DNA of 12,557 bases from an uncultured Oscillospiraceae bacterium (lineage in GTDB: Bacteria; Bacillota; Clostridia; Oscillospirales; Oscillospiraceae): contig CAJTPV010000057.1 in NCBI GenBank assembly GCA_910578505.1, positions 1-12,557 of the forward strand, in the 5' to 3' direction. The translations under genes and the position numbers were made by a program. This document shows, one piece after another, positions 1 through 7,575 of the stretch (within the stretch, counting starts at the first letter, position 1; the number at the start of each line of letters is the position of its first letter). The notes under the pieces are model-generated. The model was not told where the DNA came from and ran no database searches. It saw only the letters and a list, made by a program, of their open reading frames with translations.

Positions 1-394
1 TCGGCCTTTCTTGCTGCCTCACTCTTTTTTGTTCCATCAGGATAATTTCTATGAAATTCCCATTCAAATGCCGCAGTAATCATAACAAATTTTGCTGCAT
101 CCTTATGCCGCCCTGAATCATAAGATTCCGGAATGTGCCGAAGATATAATTCACCAGAAGCGATATCTGTAAGGATTTGGCCTTCATGCCCTGCTATCAG
201 CCCTTGCTTAATATATCTCCCGCTCTTTATATCTTTCACACTGGGATCCCTATCTTCTCCAACAGCGGTGAGGAATTTTTTATAACCTTTTTTCGTTGTT
301 TGTAGTCGTTTCTACTCCGATGCAATTCCTTTCCGGCACTTTCTAAATGCAAGCCTTCCGTTGTTTCCACACCTGTCTGTGGCTGGTTATGTGG
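1..394 (-). pseudogene. Frameshifted gene remnant, 3' part continues beyond the left edge
   Basis: Minus-strand translation gives a protein-like reading frame in two pieces. The first is open from just after a TGA at 395-397 and includes VETTEGLHLESAGKELHRSR. It runs into a stop soon after a run of six T on the plus strand (288-293). The second frame, open from after a TAG at 312-314 to position 1, continues the same protein character (GYKKFLTAVGED, then HIPESYDSGRHKDAAKF, then ITAAFEWEFHRNYPDGTKKS). One extra base in the homopolymer would join them, so a single-base deletion is the simplest explanation. No ATG with a ribosome binding site precedes the first piece; a GTG at 368-370 lacks a good site, so the N terminus also seems missing. 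The DNA is more AT-rich than the sugar genes. I do not recognise the family firmly. The AAFEWEF stretch faintly recalls ApeA/HEPN-type proteins, but this is a weak recollection. A sequencing error in the homopolymer is possible. Confidence 0.5.
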
Positions 395-403
395 TCAAAC
401 CCT

Positions 404-444
404 ACGGTAGCAGGTTCCCTCACACAGGGGGAACCTGCTGCCGT
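404..444. repeat. Strong imperfect inverted repeat (hairpin)
   Basis: The 16-base left arm 404-419 (ACGGTAGCAGGTTCCC) pairs with 429-444 across a 9-base loop. Fifteen positions are Watson-Crick and one is a T-G wobble. No T-run follows on either strand, so it is not a standard intrinsic terminator. It is nevertheless the first strong hairpin met by transcripts leaving the epimerase gene, about 310 bp downstream. It lies just beyond the end of the recognisable remnant at 1-394, so it could also mark a mobile-element end or a recombination site. Confidence 0.6.
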
Positions 445-753
445 GATTCTCACTGATAGATTGCACCAGTGTCTACAAAGAAGAAGCCCCAACACTGCCG
501 CATAAAAAATCCAGGTTCTTGACGCAGAGCCAATATGGGTTGCCTATGACATCTTCTTGGGCTCCCCCTCGAGGAATATAATTTTGTTGACAAAGAAGAA
601 GGCCACCATGGAGATACCGCCCTGGAGGACGACGGTGCCAATAAAGGATGGTATATCTTTCCCTTAGCGGTTTTTGGCCGCAAACCCGCAACGTTTTTGA
701 CGGATTGAACTGCGGCGCCCATCGGAATTTTCGACGAGGTCGGGTGCCCTTTA
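445..753. other. Intergenic stretch, no supported gene
   Basis: Two overlapping minus-strand reading frames of about 90 and 100 codons cross this stretch. Neither has a ribosome binding site or a domain I recognise, and the longer one begins inside the epimerase gene. A short GCGG/CCGC hairpin (about 664-682) is too weak to call a terminator. Nothing else is supported. Confidence 0.5.
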
Positions 754-1635
754 TCATACGCTGATTTTGATACTCCATGTGTTGCGATAAATTTTGTTGG
801 GATGCAGAACGATCAAATCTGACTGCTTCTCAAAAACGGCAATCTTTCCCTTGACAGAGGGCAGAGAACACCATGGCTCAATGCACACATAGGGGGCGTC
901 CGTCCTGGGCATATGCCAAAGCCCCAGGTAGTCCATGCCAGGAAACTCTACAGAAACACTCCGCGTGTCTCCTGCTGTTTCCAGGGTGACCCGGTGGCCT
1001 ACCTCCTTCAGCACGATTGCGTCATCATCGAACAGGCTGTGCGACAGGGGGAGAAGCTGATCTCCCTCCAACGGAAATTCCTGGTCTGTTCCATCCAAAA
1101 AGCAGTCATCTGTGAAACCGATACGTCGTGGGCGGCACGGGGCCTCAAAGCGCAGGCGGTAGTCCTGAAACTGCTTTCCAGCCCGCAGCGGAACCCGAAA
1201 GCCGGGATGCGCACCCAGGCCGAAATACATGATGCGCTCATCACGGTTCTCCACCTCGTAGGTGATGGACAGGCCGCTGTCCTCCAGTTTGTAAATCACC
1301 CGGAACGCGAACGCTCTGGGATATGCCGCCAGCGTCCGTTTACTGGAGGTCAATTCAAATACCAGGCGCGTGGGCGTTTGCTCCTTGAGGGCAAAGTTAA
1401 GATAAGGGGCAAAGCCATGGATGTCCATGTGGTAAAGCAGCCCATCCAGGTAATAGCTGCCCTCAGTCAGCCGGGCCACATAAGGGAACAGGTTGGGGGC
1501 CCGGTCAGGCCAATAGGCCGGATCGCCCTGCCAGAGAAATTCCACGCCGTCCGCCGTGCGGATGGACAAAAGCTGTGCGCCGCGCTCCTCCACTTCCACC
1601 CGCAGAAACCGGTTCTGAATGACGGCGCGGTTCAT
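754..1635 (-). CDS. Aldose 1-epimerase family protein (LacX-like mutarotase)
   Basis: This 293-residue cytosolic protein probably interconverts alpha and beta anomers of an aldose so that downstream enzymes get the right form. The order of motifs fits the LacX/YphB branch of the galactose mutarotase fold: an N-terminal beta-rich part with FLWQGDPAYWPDRAPNLFP (about 33-51), DIHGFA with His73, GAHPGFRVPL with the likely catalytic His143, and CIEPW near the C terminus with Glu253 as the likely catalytic base. Length is normal. The ATG at 1635 is preceded by GAGG eight bases upstream and overlaps the kinase stop codon as ATGA (1632-1635), which suggests translational coupling. It is the last gene of the catabolic run. 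Its exact sugar cannot be read from the sequence; lyxose, mannose or fructose would fit the neighbours. Confidence 0.85.
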   Translation of the reverse strand: MNRAVIQNRFLRVEVEERGAQLLSIRTADGVEFLWQGDPAYWPDRAPNLFPYVARLTEGSYYLDGLLYHMDIHGFAPYLNFALKEQTPTRLVFELTSSKRTLAAYPRAFAFRVIYKLEDSGLSITYEVENRDERIMYFGLGAHPGFRVPLRAGKQFQDYRLRFEAPCRPRRIGFTDDCFLDGTDQEFPLEGDQLLPLSHSLFDDDAIVLKEVGHRVTLETAGDTRSVSVEFPGMDYLGLWHMPRTDAPYVCIEPWCSLPSVKGKIAVFEKQSDLIVLHPNKIYRNTWSIKISV

Positions 1636-2588
1636 AAAGACATCCTCGCCTTGATCTCCTCCAGGCTAAACAGGCTGGAGATCCCGCCGGCCCGGGTGGT
1701 GGACAGCCCCGCGCTGGCACAGGCAAAGGCGGTGATGCGTTCCAACTCTCCGCGCCCCAGCCCCTCCGGGGCCTTCCCGGTCTGCAAAAGCGCCCACACC
1801 GCGCTCCCCCCAAAAATATCCCCCGCGCCGGTAGTGTCTGTCACAGTCAGCCCGGACAGCCCCGGCACACGCCCGGAGGCGTTCCGATTCCGATAGGCGC
1901 AGCCTTCCGCGCCGCAGGTGACAAATACCAGCTTAGCGCCGTACTCGTCCAGGATGCGCTCCGCCCCCTCCTCTGGGGACAGGCCAAACAGGAATTCTAC
2001 CTCCTCGTCGCTGATTTTGACCACATCCGCCTGCCCCAGCCCCCAGAGGAGCTGTTCCCTGGCCTCGGCCAGATCCTTCCACAGCGGCTTGCGCAGATTG
2101 GGGTCATAGGTGACGAGCTTCCCCCGCTCCCTGGCATAGGCCACCGCCCGCCGGGTCGTGGTTCGGGCCGGCTCGTCCGTCAGGGACAGGCTGCCGAAGT
2201 GGAACACCCTGGCCCCGTCGATCAGGCCCAGGTCCAGCTCGTCAAAGGTGAGGCGGGTGTCCGCCCCCGGCTTCCGGGCGAAGGAGAACTCCCGATCCCC
2301 GCTCTCGTCCAGGGTTACGAATGCCAAGGTAGTAAACACACCGCTGGACTGAACCAGCCCTCGGGTTTCAATCCCGGCCTGTTCCAGTGTCTTGACCAGC
2401 AGCTTCCCAAAGGCATCCGCGCCCACTTTGCCCAGCAGGGCGGTCTTGGCGCCGAATCCGGCCAGCGCGGCCAGAAAGTTGGCGGGAGCCCCGCCGGGAT
2501 GGGCGGCCATGGTGGGGTAGCCCGTTTCATCGGTGCTCAGATAGGTGAAGTCAATCAGCAATTCACCCAATGCGGTCACATCAATCAT
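1632..2588 (-). CDS. PfkB-family sugar kinase, fructokinase-like
   Basis: This 318-residue ribokinase-fold enzyme should transfer phosphate from ATP to a ketose, most likely D-fructose to fructose 6-phosphate. Evidence is the N-terminal start MIDVTALGELLIDF, PfkB signature 1 around GGAPANFLAALAGFGAKTAL (about 32-51), and signature 2 DTTGAGDIFGG, whose GAGD aspartate (Asp257) is the usual catalytic base. The frame stays open upstream to 2897, but that part is low-complexity Ser/Thr/Arg sequence antisense-like to the isomerase gene. I chose the ATG at 2588 because GTGAGG lies just upstream and because family homology begins there. It starts 10 bp after the isomerase stop and overlaps the epimerase by 4 bp. 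The absence of an FGGY-type xylulokinase here favours a hexose route. The specificity is inferred and other ketoses remain possible. Confidence 0.85.
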   Translation of the reverse strand: MIDVTALGELLIDFTYLSTDETGYPTMAAHPGGAPANFLAALAGFGAKTALLGKVGADAFGKLLVKTLEQAGIETRGLVQSSGVFTTLAFVTLDESGDREFSFARKPGADTRLTFDELDLGLIDGARVFHFGSLSLTDEPARTTTRRAVAYARERGKLVTYDPNLRKPLWKDLAEAREQLLWGLGQADVVKISDEEVEFLFGLSPEEGAERILDEYGAKLVFVTCGAEGCAYRNRNASGRVPGLSGLTVTDTTGAGDIFGGSAVWALLQTGKAPEGLGRGELERITAFACASAGLSTTRAGGISSLFSLEEIKARMSL

Positions 2589-2598
2589 AGCGCCGCCC

Positions 2599-3285
2599 TC
2601 ACCTTGCCGCCGGGTACTCGTTGCACAGCAGCCGGTAGGGGGGCTCATCCTCCTCAATTTCCGGGAAACGGCCCACGGGAGGATTGAAGCGGTTGTCCGT
2701 GTTGTCGTCGTTGCACTGGCTGACCTCTCCCAGCAGCACCGGGCCGCCGCCCTCCTCCACGGTGAAGTCGTGGTACAGCCGCTGCTGGATGTGGATGCTC
2801 TCGCCAGGGGTGAGCCGGATTTGGGTTCCTGCCGGAACCGTGTAAGTGTGCCCATCGGTGTGGACAGTGACGTCGGAGTTGTAGTCGATTTCCTCATCCG
2901 GCAGGGAATTGTACACCCGGATCAACACGTTCCCGCCGCCCCGGTTGATGATGTCCTCCGTCTTGTACCAGTGGAAGTGGTTGGGGGCGTACTGGCCTTC
3001 CTTCAGGTAAAGGAGCTTTTCCGCGTACACCTTGGGGTACTTGTCCGCCAGGGCGCGGTTCCCGTTGCGGATGGTGATGAGGGAGAAGCCAAAGTGGTCG
3101 AAGTCCCCCTTGCCGTAATCAGTAATGTCCCAGCCCAGCATACACTCCCGCACCTCATCGTACTCGTGCCCCTTGGACTGCCATTCCTCCGGGGTGAAGT
3201 GGCAGAAAGGGGGCAGGGCGAAACGGTACTGGGCGCACATGGTTTCCAGTTCCTTCAGAGCCTTATTGATTTCAGAACGCTTCAT
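2599..3285 (-). CDS. D-lyxose ketol-isomerase family protein (cupin, lyxose/mannose isomerase)
   Basis: This 228-residue cytosolic metal-dependent sugar isomerase belongs to the cupin-type D-lyxose isomerase family (enzymes that interconvert D-lyxose and D-xylulose, and also D-mannose and D-fructose). The expected metal ligands are visible: His103 and His105 in NHFHWYKTED, Glu110 in the same motif, and His172 in QRLYHDF. Length matches the characterised enteric enzymes of about 227 residues. The ATG at 3285 has an AGAGG about 11 bases upstream, a slightly long but usable spacing. It follows the pseudo-ATPase gene by 42 bp without a terminator, so it is probably co-transcribed with the two-component genes. 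Next to a fructokinase-like enzyme, the physiological reaction may be mannose to fructose rather than lyxose to xylulose. Family assignment is firm; substrate is inference. Confidence 0.9.
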   Translation of the reverse strand: MKRSEINKALKELETMCAQYRFALPPFCHFTPEEWQSKGHEYDEVRECMLGWDITDYGKGDFDHFGFSLITIRNGNRALADKYPKVYAEKLLYLKEGQYAPNHFHWYKTEDIINRGGGNVLIRVYNSLPDEEIDYNSDVTVHTDGHTYTVPAGTQIRLTPGESIHIQQRLYHDFTVEEGGGPVLLGEVSQCNDDNTDNRFNPPVGRFPEIEEDEPPYRLLCNEYPAAR

Positions 3286-3327
3286 GTTTTACCATTCCTC
3301 TCATATTCTTGGTGGGCCTTCCTCCGG

Positions 3328-4800
3328 CTACGAGGGGGATGGCCCCCGGTACAAATCCAGCCAAGGGGCGCTGAACGGGATGCGTCCAAACTCCGACTGC
3401 TCATAGGTTTCGGGCGGCGCATCCTGACGGATGCGAATCAGCCGGGATGCCAGAGAGAGGGAGTCCGCCAGGTTAATGGCCAGAATGACCAGCGCGATGC
3501 CTTTCTCCTGGATCTGCTCCAGGAGCTTCCAGATATGAATGCGCATTTCCATATCCGCCCCCTGAAACGGCTGTATACAGAAAACTACCTTTGGATTTTG
3601 CAGCAGGATACGCTGGTATACCAAGTCGTATTTCTGCTGGGTCAAAAGCTTGCCCGGCGGTAAATCGAACACCTCTGTCCCCAGTTTTCTCTCACACTCC
3701 TGCCGAAGTCCCCACTGCACCCGGCGGCTGAACCACAGCTCCGGCAGGCGGTGATCCAGCGTTATCCCCAGATTGTCCAGATAACTCAGCTGGGGAAAGA
3801 TCATGGAGCGATCCGGCCGCTCTCCAATGACCGCAATTTGACGGTTCTGTTCTGGGCGGTAGGGCACACCGCCCAACCGGATCGCTCCCGCCCGGATGGG
3901 GACATCTCCCATAAACAGCCCGACCAAATCGCGGAATATCCTGTTCTGCAGATCCTGGAGTACCACACATTCTCCCGGGGCCACGGAAAAGGTCAGCTTA
4001 TCTATTGCTCCGCCGGAGAGTTCCTCGACCTCCAGCACCGGGGGCAGGCCCGCCCGGTCATGGTGCCGCTCCAGCTGCCTGCGGACGATGTTGTCAAAGG
4101 AGGCGGGCGCCCCGATCCGCTCGTGTTCCAGGATCTTGACAATCCGCCCGTTGGAGAACAGGGCCGTTCGGTCACAGATCTGGGTCAGTTCCTCGTAGTG
4201 ATAGCCCAAATATAAAAAAGAGAGGCCCTCCCCGGCATAGTACCGCAGGATATCATGGAGGCGGGACAGCTCCAGGTCACTGATAAAGGTGCTCACTTCC
4301 CGCAGGATGATGAGGCGGCACCCCGCCACCACCGCCTTCACCAGTTCCACTACAAATCGCTGGAAATGGGTCAGATCCTCCACATACGCCCCGGCAGAAA
4401 GGTTCGGGTCGAATTTGTCCAAAACAGGCTGGAGCTGCTGGCGCAGAAGCCTGGGGCGGATCAGCCAGCTTTTGAAGGCGGGGCGCAGCACGAAAATATT
4501 GTCCGCCACCGTCAGCCCCTCCACCAGACAGCTGTTGCTCTGGATCACCCCGATCCGGTTGTAGCGAGGGGCCGCCGCCCGCCAGGTATTGATCAATTCC
4601 TCCCTGTAGTAGATGTTCCCGCGCTGCAGCGGCAGGTTCTGCCGCAGCAGGTCAATGAGCACCGTCATGCCGTGGCCACCGTTGAGGGGGATCAGCCCCA
4701 TGATCTCCCCGGTGAAAATATTCAAATTAAAATCCCGCAGGGGCGTACTCCCCTGCTCCCGGCAGGTTACATGGGTCATGCGCAGCGCTTCTTCCCTCAT
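3328..4800 (-). CDS. Degenerate tandem ABC ATPase homologue (pseudo-ATPase), probable regulatory protein
   Basis: This 490-residue protein has the two-cassette layout of RbsA/MglA sugar transporter ATPases and aligns along its length with the canonical ATPase at 10556-12064. In the first cassette the Walker A region reads IPLNGGHGMTV, with Gly44 where the other protein has Lys44. The Q-loop is IQSNS, the signature region is LTHFQRF, the Walker B Asp is Arg167 (Glu168 is kept), and the switch His is Tyr200. In the second cassette the P-loop region is LQDLQNRIFRDL, the LSGGNQQ motif is LLTQQKY, and the Walker B DEPTRGID is IQPFQGAD. ATP hydrolysis therefore seems impossible, although the framework (GLTVADNIF, EGLSFLYL, GIALVIL) is preserved over an uninterrupted frame. 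The ATG at 4800 has GGAGG seven bases upstream and overlaps the kinase stop as ATGA, pointing to coupled production with the kinase. I infer a signalling or scaffold role. A decaying transporter ATPase is the alternative, but the intact frame argues against it. Confidence 0.85.
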   Translation of the reverse strand: MREEALRMTHVTCREQGSTPLRDFNLNIFTGEIMGLIPLNGGHGMTVLIDLLRQNLPLQRGNIYYREELINTWRAAAPRYNRIGVIQSNSCLVEGLTVADNIFVLRPAFKSWLIRPRLLRQQLQPVLDKFDPNLSAGAYVEDLTHFQRFVVELVKAVVAGCRLIILREVSTFISDLELSRLHDILRYYAGEGLSFLYLGYHYEELTQICDRTALFSNGRIVKILEHERIGAPASFDNIVRRQLERHHDRAGLPPVLEVEELSGGAIDKLTFSVAPGECVVLQDLQNRIFRDLVGLFMGDVPIRAGAIRLGGVPYRPEQNRQIAVIGERPDRSMIFPQLSYLDNLGITLDHRLPELWFSRRVQWGLRQECERKLGTEVFDLPPGKLLTQQKYDLVYQRILLQNPKVVFCIQPFQGADMEMRIHIWKLLEQIQEKGIALVILAINLADSLSLASRLIRIRQDAPPETYEQSEFGRIPFSAPWLDLYRGPSPS

Positions 4801-5849
4801 TGCAGCGCCTCCGGATTTTTCACATCCCAGTCGTTCAGGATACAGGGCAGCGTGATTTCCACCGTGGTTCCCAGGCCCACCATGGAATAGACGTGGAGCC
4901 CGTATTCCTCTCCGAACAATAGACGGATGCGGTTATCCACGTTCACCAGCGCTACACCGCCCTGGTTCTCCTCCTTTGGCTGGGAGTTGACGATGCCGCC
5001 CTTGCCCAGGCGGTTGTTCAACTGCTCCAGCACTGTTTCTTCCATCCCGACGCCGTCGTCGGACACGCTGATGAGCAGGCGCTTTTGGGTCCGCTGGAGC
5101 CGGATGGTCAGATGGCCCGTACCGACCTTCAGCTCAGTACCATGGATGATGCTGTTTTCCAAAATGGGCTGCAGGGTCAGCTTTGGAAGCCGGGAGCGGT
5201 ACAGCTCGTCCCGGTCCTCCTCATCGCACTGGATGTCCAAGCTGAGCCTGTCCCCAAACCGATACTGCTGGATTCGGAAATAGGTCTCGCAGTTTTGCAG
5301 TTCCTCCTCCACCGTCACCAGGTTCTCCACCTTGCTGATGGTATATCGAAAAAAGGTGGCCAACGCCTCCGTCATATCGGCCACGCTGTCCAGCTTGGCC
5401 AGCATGGCCTCGCTGCGGATACTCTCCAAAGTGTTGTAAAGAAAATGGGGATTAATCTGGTTCTGCAGCGCCAGATATTGGGCCTGCCGTTTGTTCAGAT
5501 TGAACAGGTGGGCCGGATCAATGACCTGACGCATTTGCTGGAACATCTGCTCCTCCGCAGGGGAAAGCGCGCAGGTTAACGCCACGTCCTCCTCTTGTTC
5601 ATCCGCTCCGCCCTCCACAATCAGCCGGAGGGCGCGTTCTCGTGTCAAAAAAGGGGCGTAAATCCAGCGCCGCACGGCCAGTTCGCCCACTCCAAGCGCG
5701 GCCAGCGCCGCCCACAGCAGCCCGACGGACTCACCACGAAGGATCCCACGGACCAACGCCGCCGTCAGGAGGATCAGCAGCAGACTGATCAGCACTGCCC
5801 TGATAACCCTGATGCGGTATGACAGGTAAAATGATCCGCGGTGTTCCAT
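4797..5849 (-). CDS. Sensor histidine kinase, LytS/YesM type, with minimal membrane anchor
   Basis: This 350-residue inner-membrane kinase should phosphorylate the response regulator encoded upstream. Residues 18-37 and 42-59 look like two membrane helices joined by only about four residues, so there is no room for an extracellular sensor domain. After a short linker comes the His_kinase dimerisation motif LQNQINPHFLYNTLESIR with phospho-acceptor His135. The ATPase domain follows, with the N box QPILENSIIHG (Asn232), the G1 box DDGVGM (264-269) and a G2 region GGVALVNVDNRIRLLFG. YesM relatives normally have a large external domain and a HAMP; neither is seen here. The ATG at 5849 has a strong AGGAGGG six bases upstream. 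It lies 97 bp after the regulator stop and overlaps the pseudo-ATPase gene by 4 bp. The stimulus is unknown; a partner protein is a reasonable guess. Confidence 0.9.
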   Translation of the reverse strand: MEHRGSFYLSYRIRVIRAVLISLLLILLTAALVRGILRGESVGLLWAALAALGVGELAVRRWIYAPFLTRERALRLIVEGGADEQEEDVALTCALSPAEEQMFQQMRQVIDPAHLFNLNKRQAQYLALQNQINPHFLYNTLESIRSEAMLAKLDSVADMTEALATFFRYTISKVENLVTVEEELQNCETYFRIQQYRFGDRLSLDIQCDEEDRDELYRSRLPKLTLQPILENSIIHGTELKVGTGHLTIRLQRTQKRLLISVSDDGVGMEETVLEQLNNRLGKGGIVNSQPKEENQGGVALVNVDNRIRLLFGEEYGLHVYSMVGLGTTVEITLPCILNDWDVKNPEALQ

Positions 5850-5869
5850 GGCGGTCCCTCCTCAGATAC

Positions 5870-5900
5870 CGCCGGGATTGCCGACACAGCACTCCCGGCG
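5870..5900 (-). repeat. Inverted repeat between response regulator and kinase genes
   Basis: CGCCGGGA (5870-5877) and TCCCGGCG (5893-5900) form perfect 8-base arms around a 15-base loop. In the minus-strand mRNA this hairpin ends about ten bases before the kinase Shine-Dalgarno sequence. There is no U-run, so termination is unlikely. It could adjust kinase translation or mRNA processing relative to the regulator. Function is inference. Confidence 0.4.
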
Positions 5901-5944
5901 TATGAAACGCCCTGCCCGACAGACCCATATAGGGCGGCGAAGGC

Positions 5945-7534
5945 TCATCCGTACAGCTTCCGATACTGGCCCGGATTCAGATTGGTCTCTTTTTTGAAGT
6001 TCTGTGTAAAGTGCTTTAGATCGCTATAGCCTACCTGGACACAGATCTCCGATACCGGCAGATTGGTTTGCTGGAGCAGCTCCTTGGCCCGTTCCATCCG
6101 AACGTGGGTCAGGTATTTCGCGAAACCCTCCCCGGTTTCCTTCTTAAACAGGGCGCTGAAATAGCTGGGGCTGAAACCCGCGACCTCGCAAACGCTTTCC
6201 AAGGTAATGGGCTGGCTGTAGTGTTCCTGTACGTACTGCTTGGCCATGCGGATGGGGCGGATGGCATCGTTGTGACGCCGCTGGCCGGCGGCCTCCAGCT
6301 GCTCACGCTGTAGGCGGACCAGGCACTGAACCAGCTCCGTTCCCCGCCCGCAGCAATCGCAGGCGGCTTCAAACTCCTGCTTGAGCCGCTCCCGGTTCTC
6401 AATCTCCGGCCGCAGCAGAAACAGCCGTCCCGCGCTGATAATCAGCTCCGACAGCTCCCAGCCCTGCATATGGGGAACCGCCTGGCCCGCTTGAACCAGT
6501 TCCTCAACGGCCTCGTCCAGCAGCTGGCCGTCCAGGCCCTCCATCCCGCGCTCTATTTTGCGGCGGTATTGCTCCAGCGCCCGGCTCCGATCCCACCCCG
6601 TGGGCTTTGGAATCCCCTCCAGCAGCCGCCCCGTCCCCTCTGTCAGCCGGTTGGCTGCCACCTGGCGGGCGGTCCGGGCAGAGGCTGGCAAATCCCCGAT
6701 CCGGGACACCGCCGGGCCAAGCGCCAGCGAAAACTCCACTGCGCCAAACATAGAGCGCTGGGCCAGCAGCTGGTTCAGGCAGCTGCGGAGGTGCTTGCGT
6801 ACCGCGTTTTGCTCCCCCGCCGCAAAGCCCAACAGGCAGCAGCCCCAGCCCGCCTGGAATGCCATCAGCGTTTCGCCGCACACACCGCGCAGCTCACGCT
6901 GGAAAATCGTGGTTGTCTTTTCCTGGATAACCGCCATGGTAGCGGTGGAAAAGCAGCCGGACGGAACGTCAATTTTTAACAGCGCAGGCTGATACAGCCC
7001 CGATTCCGGCCGGAAGCGGTAGGTTTCCCACAGGGCGCCCTCCGCCGTGGATTCCAGCCGCTGGTTCAGGATATCCAGCGGGAGGCGCAGCCGAAGAAGA
7101 TTCTCCGTTTCCTGGTTGCTCCGGCGCAGCTGCTCCATTTCGGTAGCGGACTGGTTACGCTGGCGGCACCGCTGGCCCAGCTTCTCCAGGGTGGCCATCA
7201 GCTCCTCCCGCTTGATGGGCTTGATCAGATAGTCCCCCACGCCATGCTTGATGGCGGTCTGGGCAAATTCAAAATGGGCGTAGCCGCTGATGATGATAAT
7301 CTCCAGCTGGGGAAACTTGTCCTTGGCCCGCTCGATCAGCTCCAGCCCGTGGCAGCCCGGCATTCGGATGTCTGTGATCAAAATATCCGGGCGAAGCCGC
7401 TCCACTAGCTCCAGTGCCTCCAATCCGTTGGAGGCCACCCCAGCCACCTCCATCCCCAGGCCGTCCCAGTCCGCCAGCATCAGGATCAGCTGGCACACCC
7501 GCGCCTCATCGTCCGCAATGACTACTTTCAGCAT
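5945..7534 (-). CDS. Response regulator, YesN type (receiver plus AraC-family DNA-binding domain)
   Basis: This 529-residue cytosolic transcription factor is the likely partner of the kinase at 4797-5849. The N-terminal receiver has the acidic pair in VVIADDE (Asp8, Asp9), the phospho-acceptor Asp55 in DILITDIRMPG, and the conserved Lys105 in DYLIKPIKRE. A long middle part (about 120-420) has no motif I can name and resembles the linker of other YesN proteins. The last hundred residues (about 427-529) hold two helix-turn-helix units of the AraC type, with ITLESVCEVAGFSPSYFSAL and PVSEICVQVGYSDLKHFTQ. Length is typical. The ATG at 7534 has AGGAGGGG closely upstream and a promoter just beyond. 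By family precedent it should activate the neighbouring sugar transport operon when phosphorylated; which promoter it binds is not shown here. Confidence 0.93.
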   Translation of the reverse strand: MLKVVIADDEARVCQLILMLADWDGLGMEVAGVASNGLEALELVERLRPDILITDIRMPGCHGLELIERAKDKFPQLEIIIISGYAHFEFAQTAIKHGVGDYLIKPIKREELMATLEKLGQRCRQRNQSATEMEQLRRSNQETENLLRLRLPLDILNQRLESTAEGALWETYRFRPESGLYQPALLKIDVPSGCFSTATMAVIQEKTTTIFQRELRGVCGETLMAFQAGWGCCLLGFAAGEQNAVRKHLRSCLNQLLAQRSMFGAVEFSLALGPAVSRIGDLPASARTARQVAANRLTEGTGRLLEGIPKPTGWDRSRALEQYRRKIERGMEGLDGQLLDEAVEELVQAGQAVPHMQGWELSELIISAGRLFLLRPEIENRERLKQEFEAACDCCGRGTELVQCLVRLQREQLEAAGQRRHNDAIRPIRMAKQYVQEHYSQPITLESVCEVAGFSPSYFSALFKKETGEGFAKYLTHVRMERAKELLQQTNLPVSEICVQVGYSDLKHFTQNFKKETNLNPGQYRKLYG

Positions 7535-7575
7535 GGCTGACCCCTCCTAACTGTCGTAGCCTTTTTGACAGCCTC

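Noticed and set aside
450..778. Two overlapping minus-strand frames of about 90 and 101 codons
   Set aside because: No ribosome binding site and no recognised family; one starts inside the epimerase gene. The end CWGFFFVDTG faintly recalls short spurious frames common in Lachnospiraceae, not enough for a gene call.
913..1896. A 327-codon plus-strand frame across the epimerase and kinase genes
   Set aside because: Antisense shadow of two well-supported minus-strand genes, with no recognisable domain.
2589..2897. N-terminal extension of the PfkB kinase frame up to 2897
   Set aside because: The extra residues are low-complexity Thr/Ser/Arg sequence within the isomerase gene. The start at 2588 has a ribosome binding site and family homology begins there.
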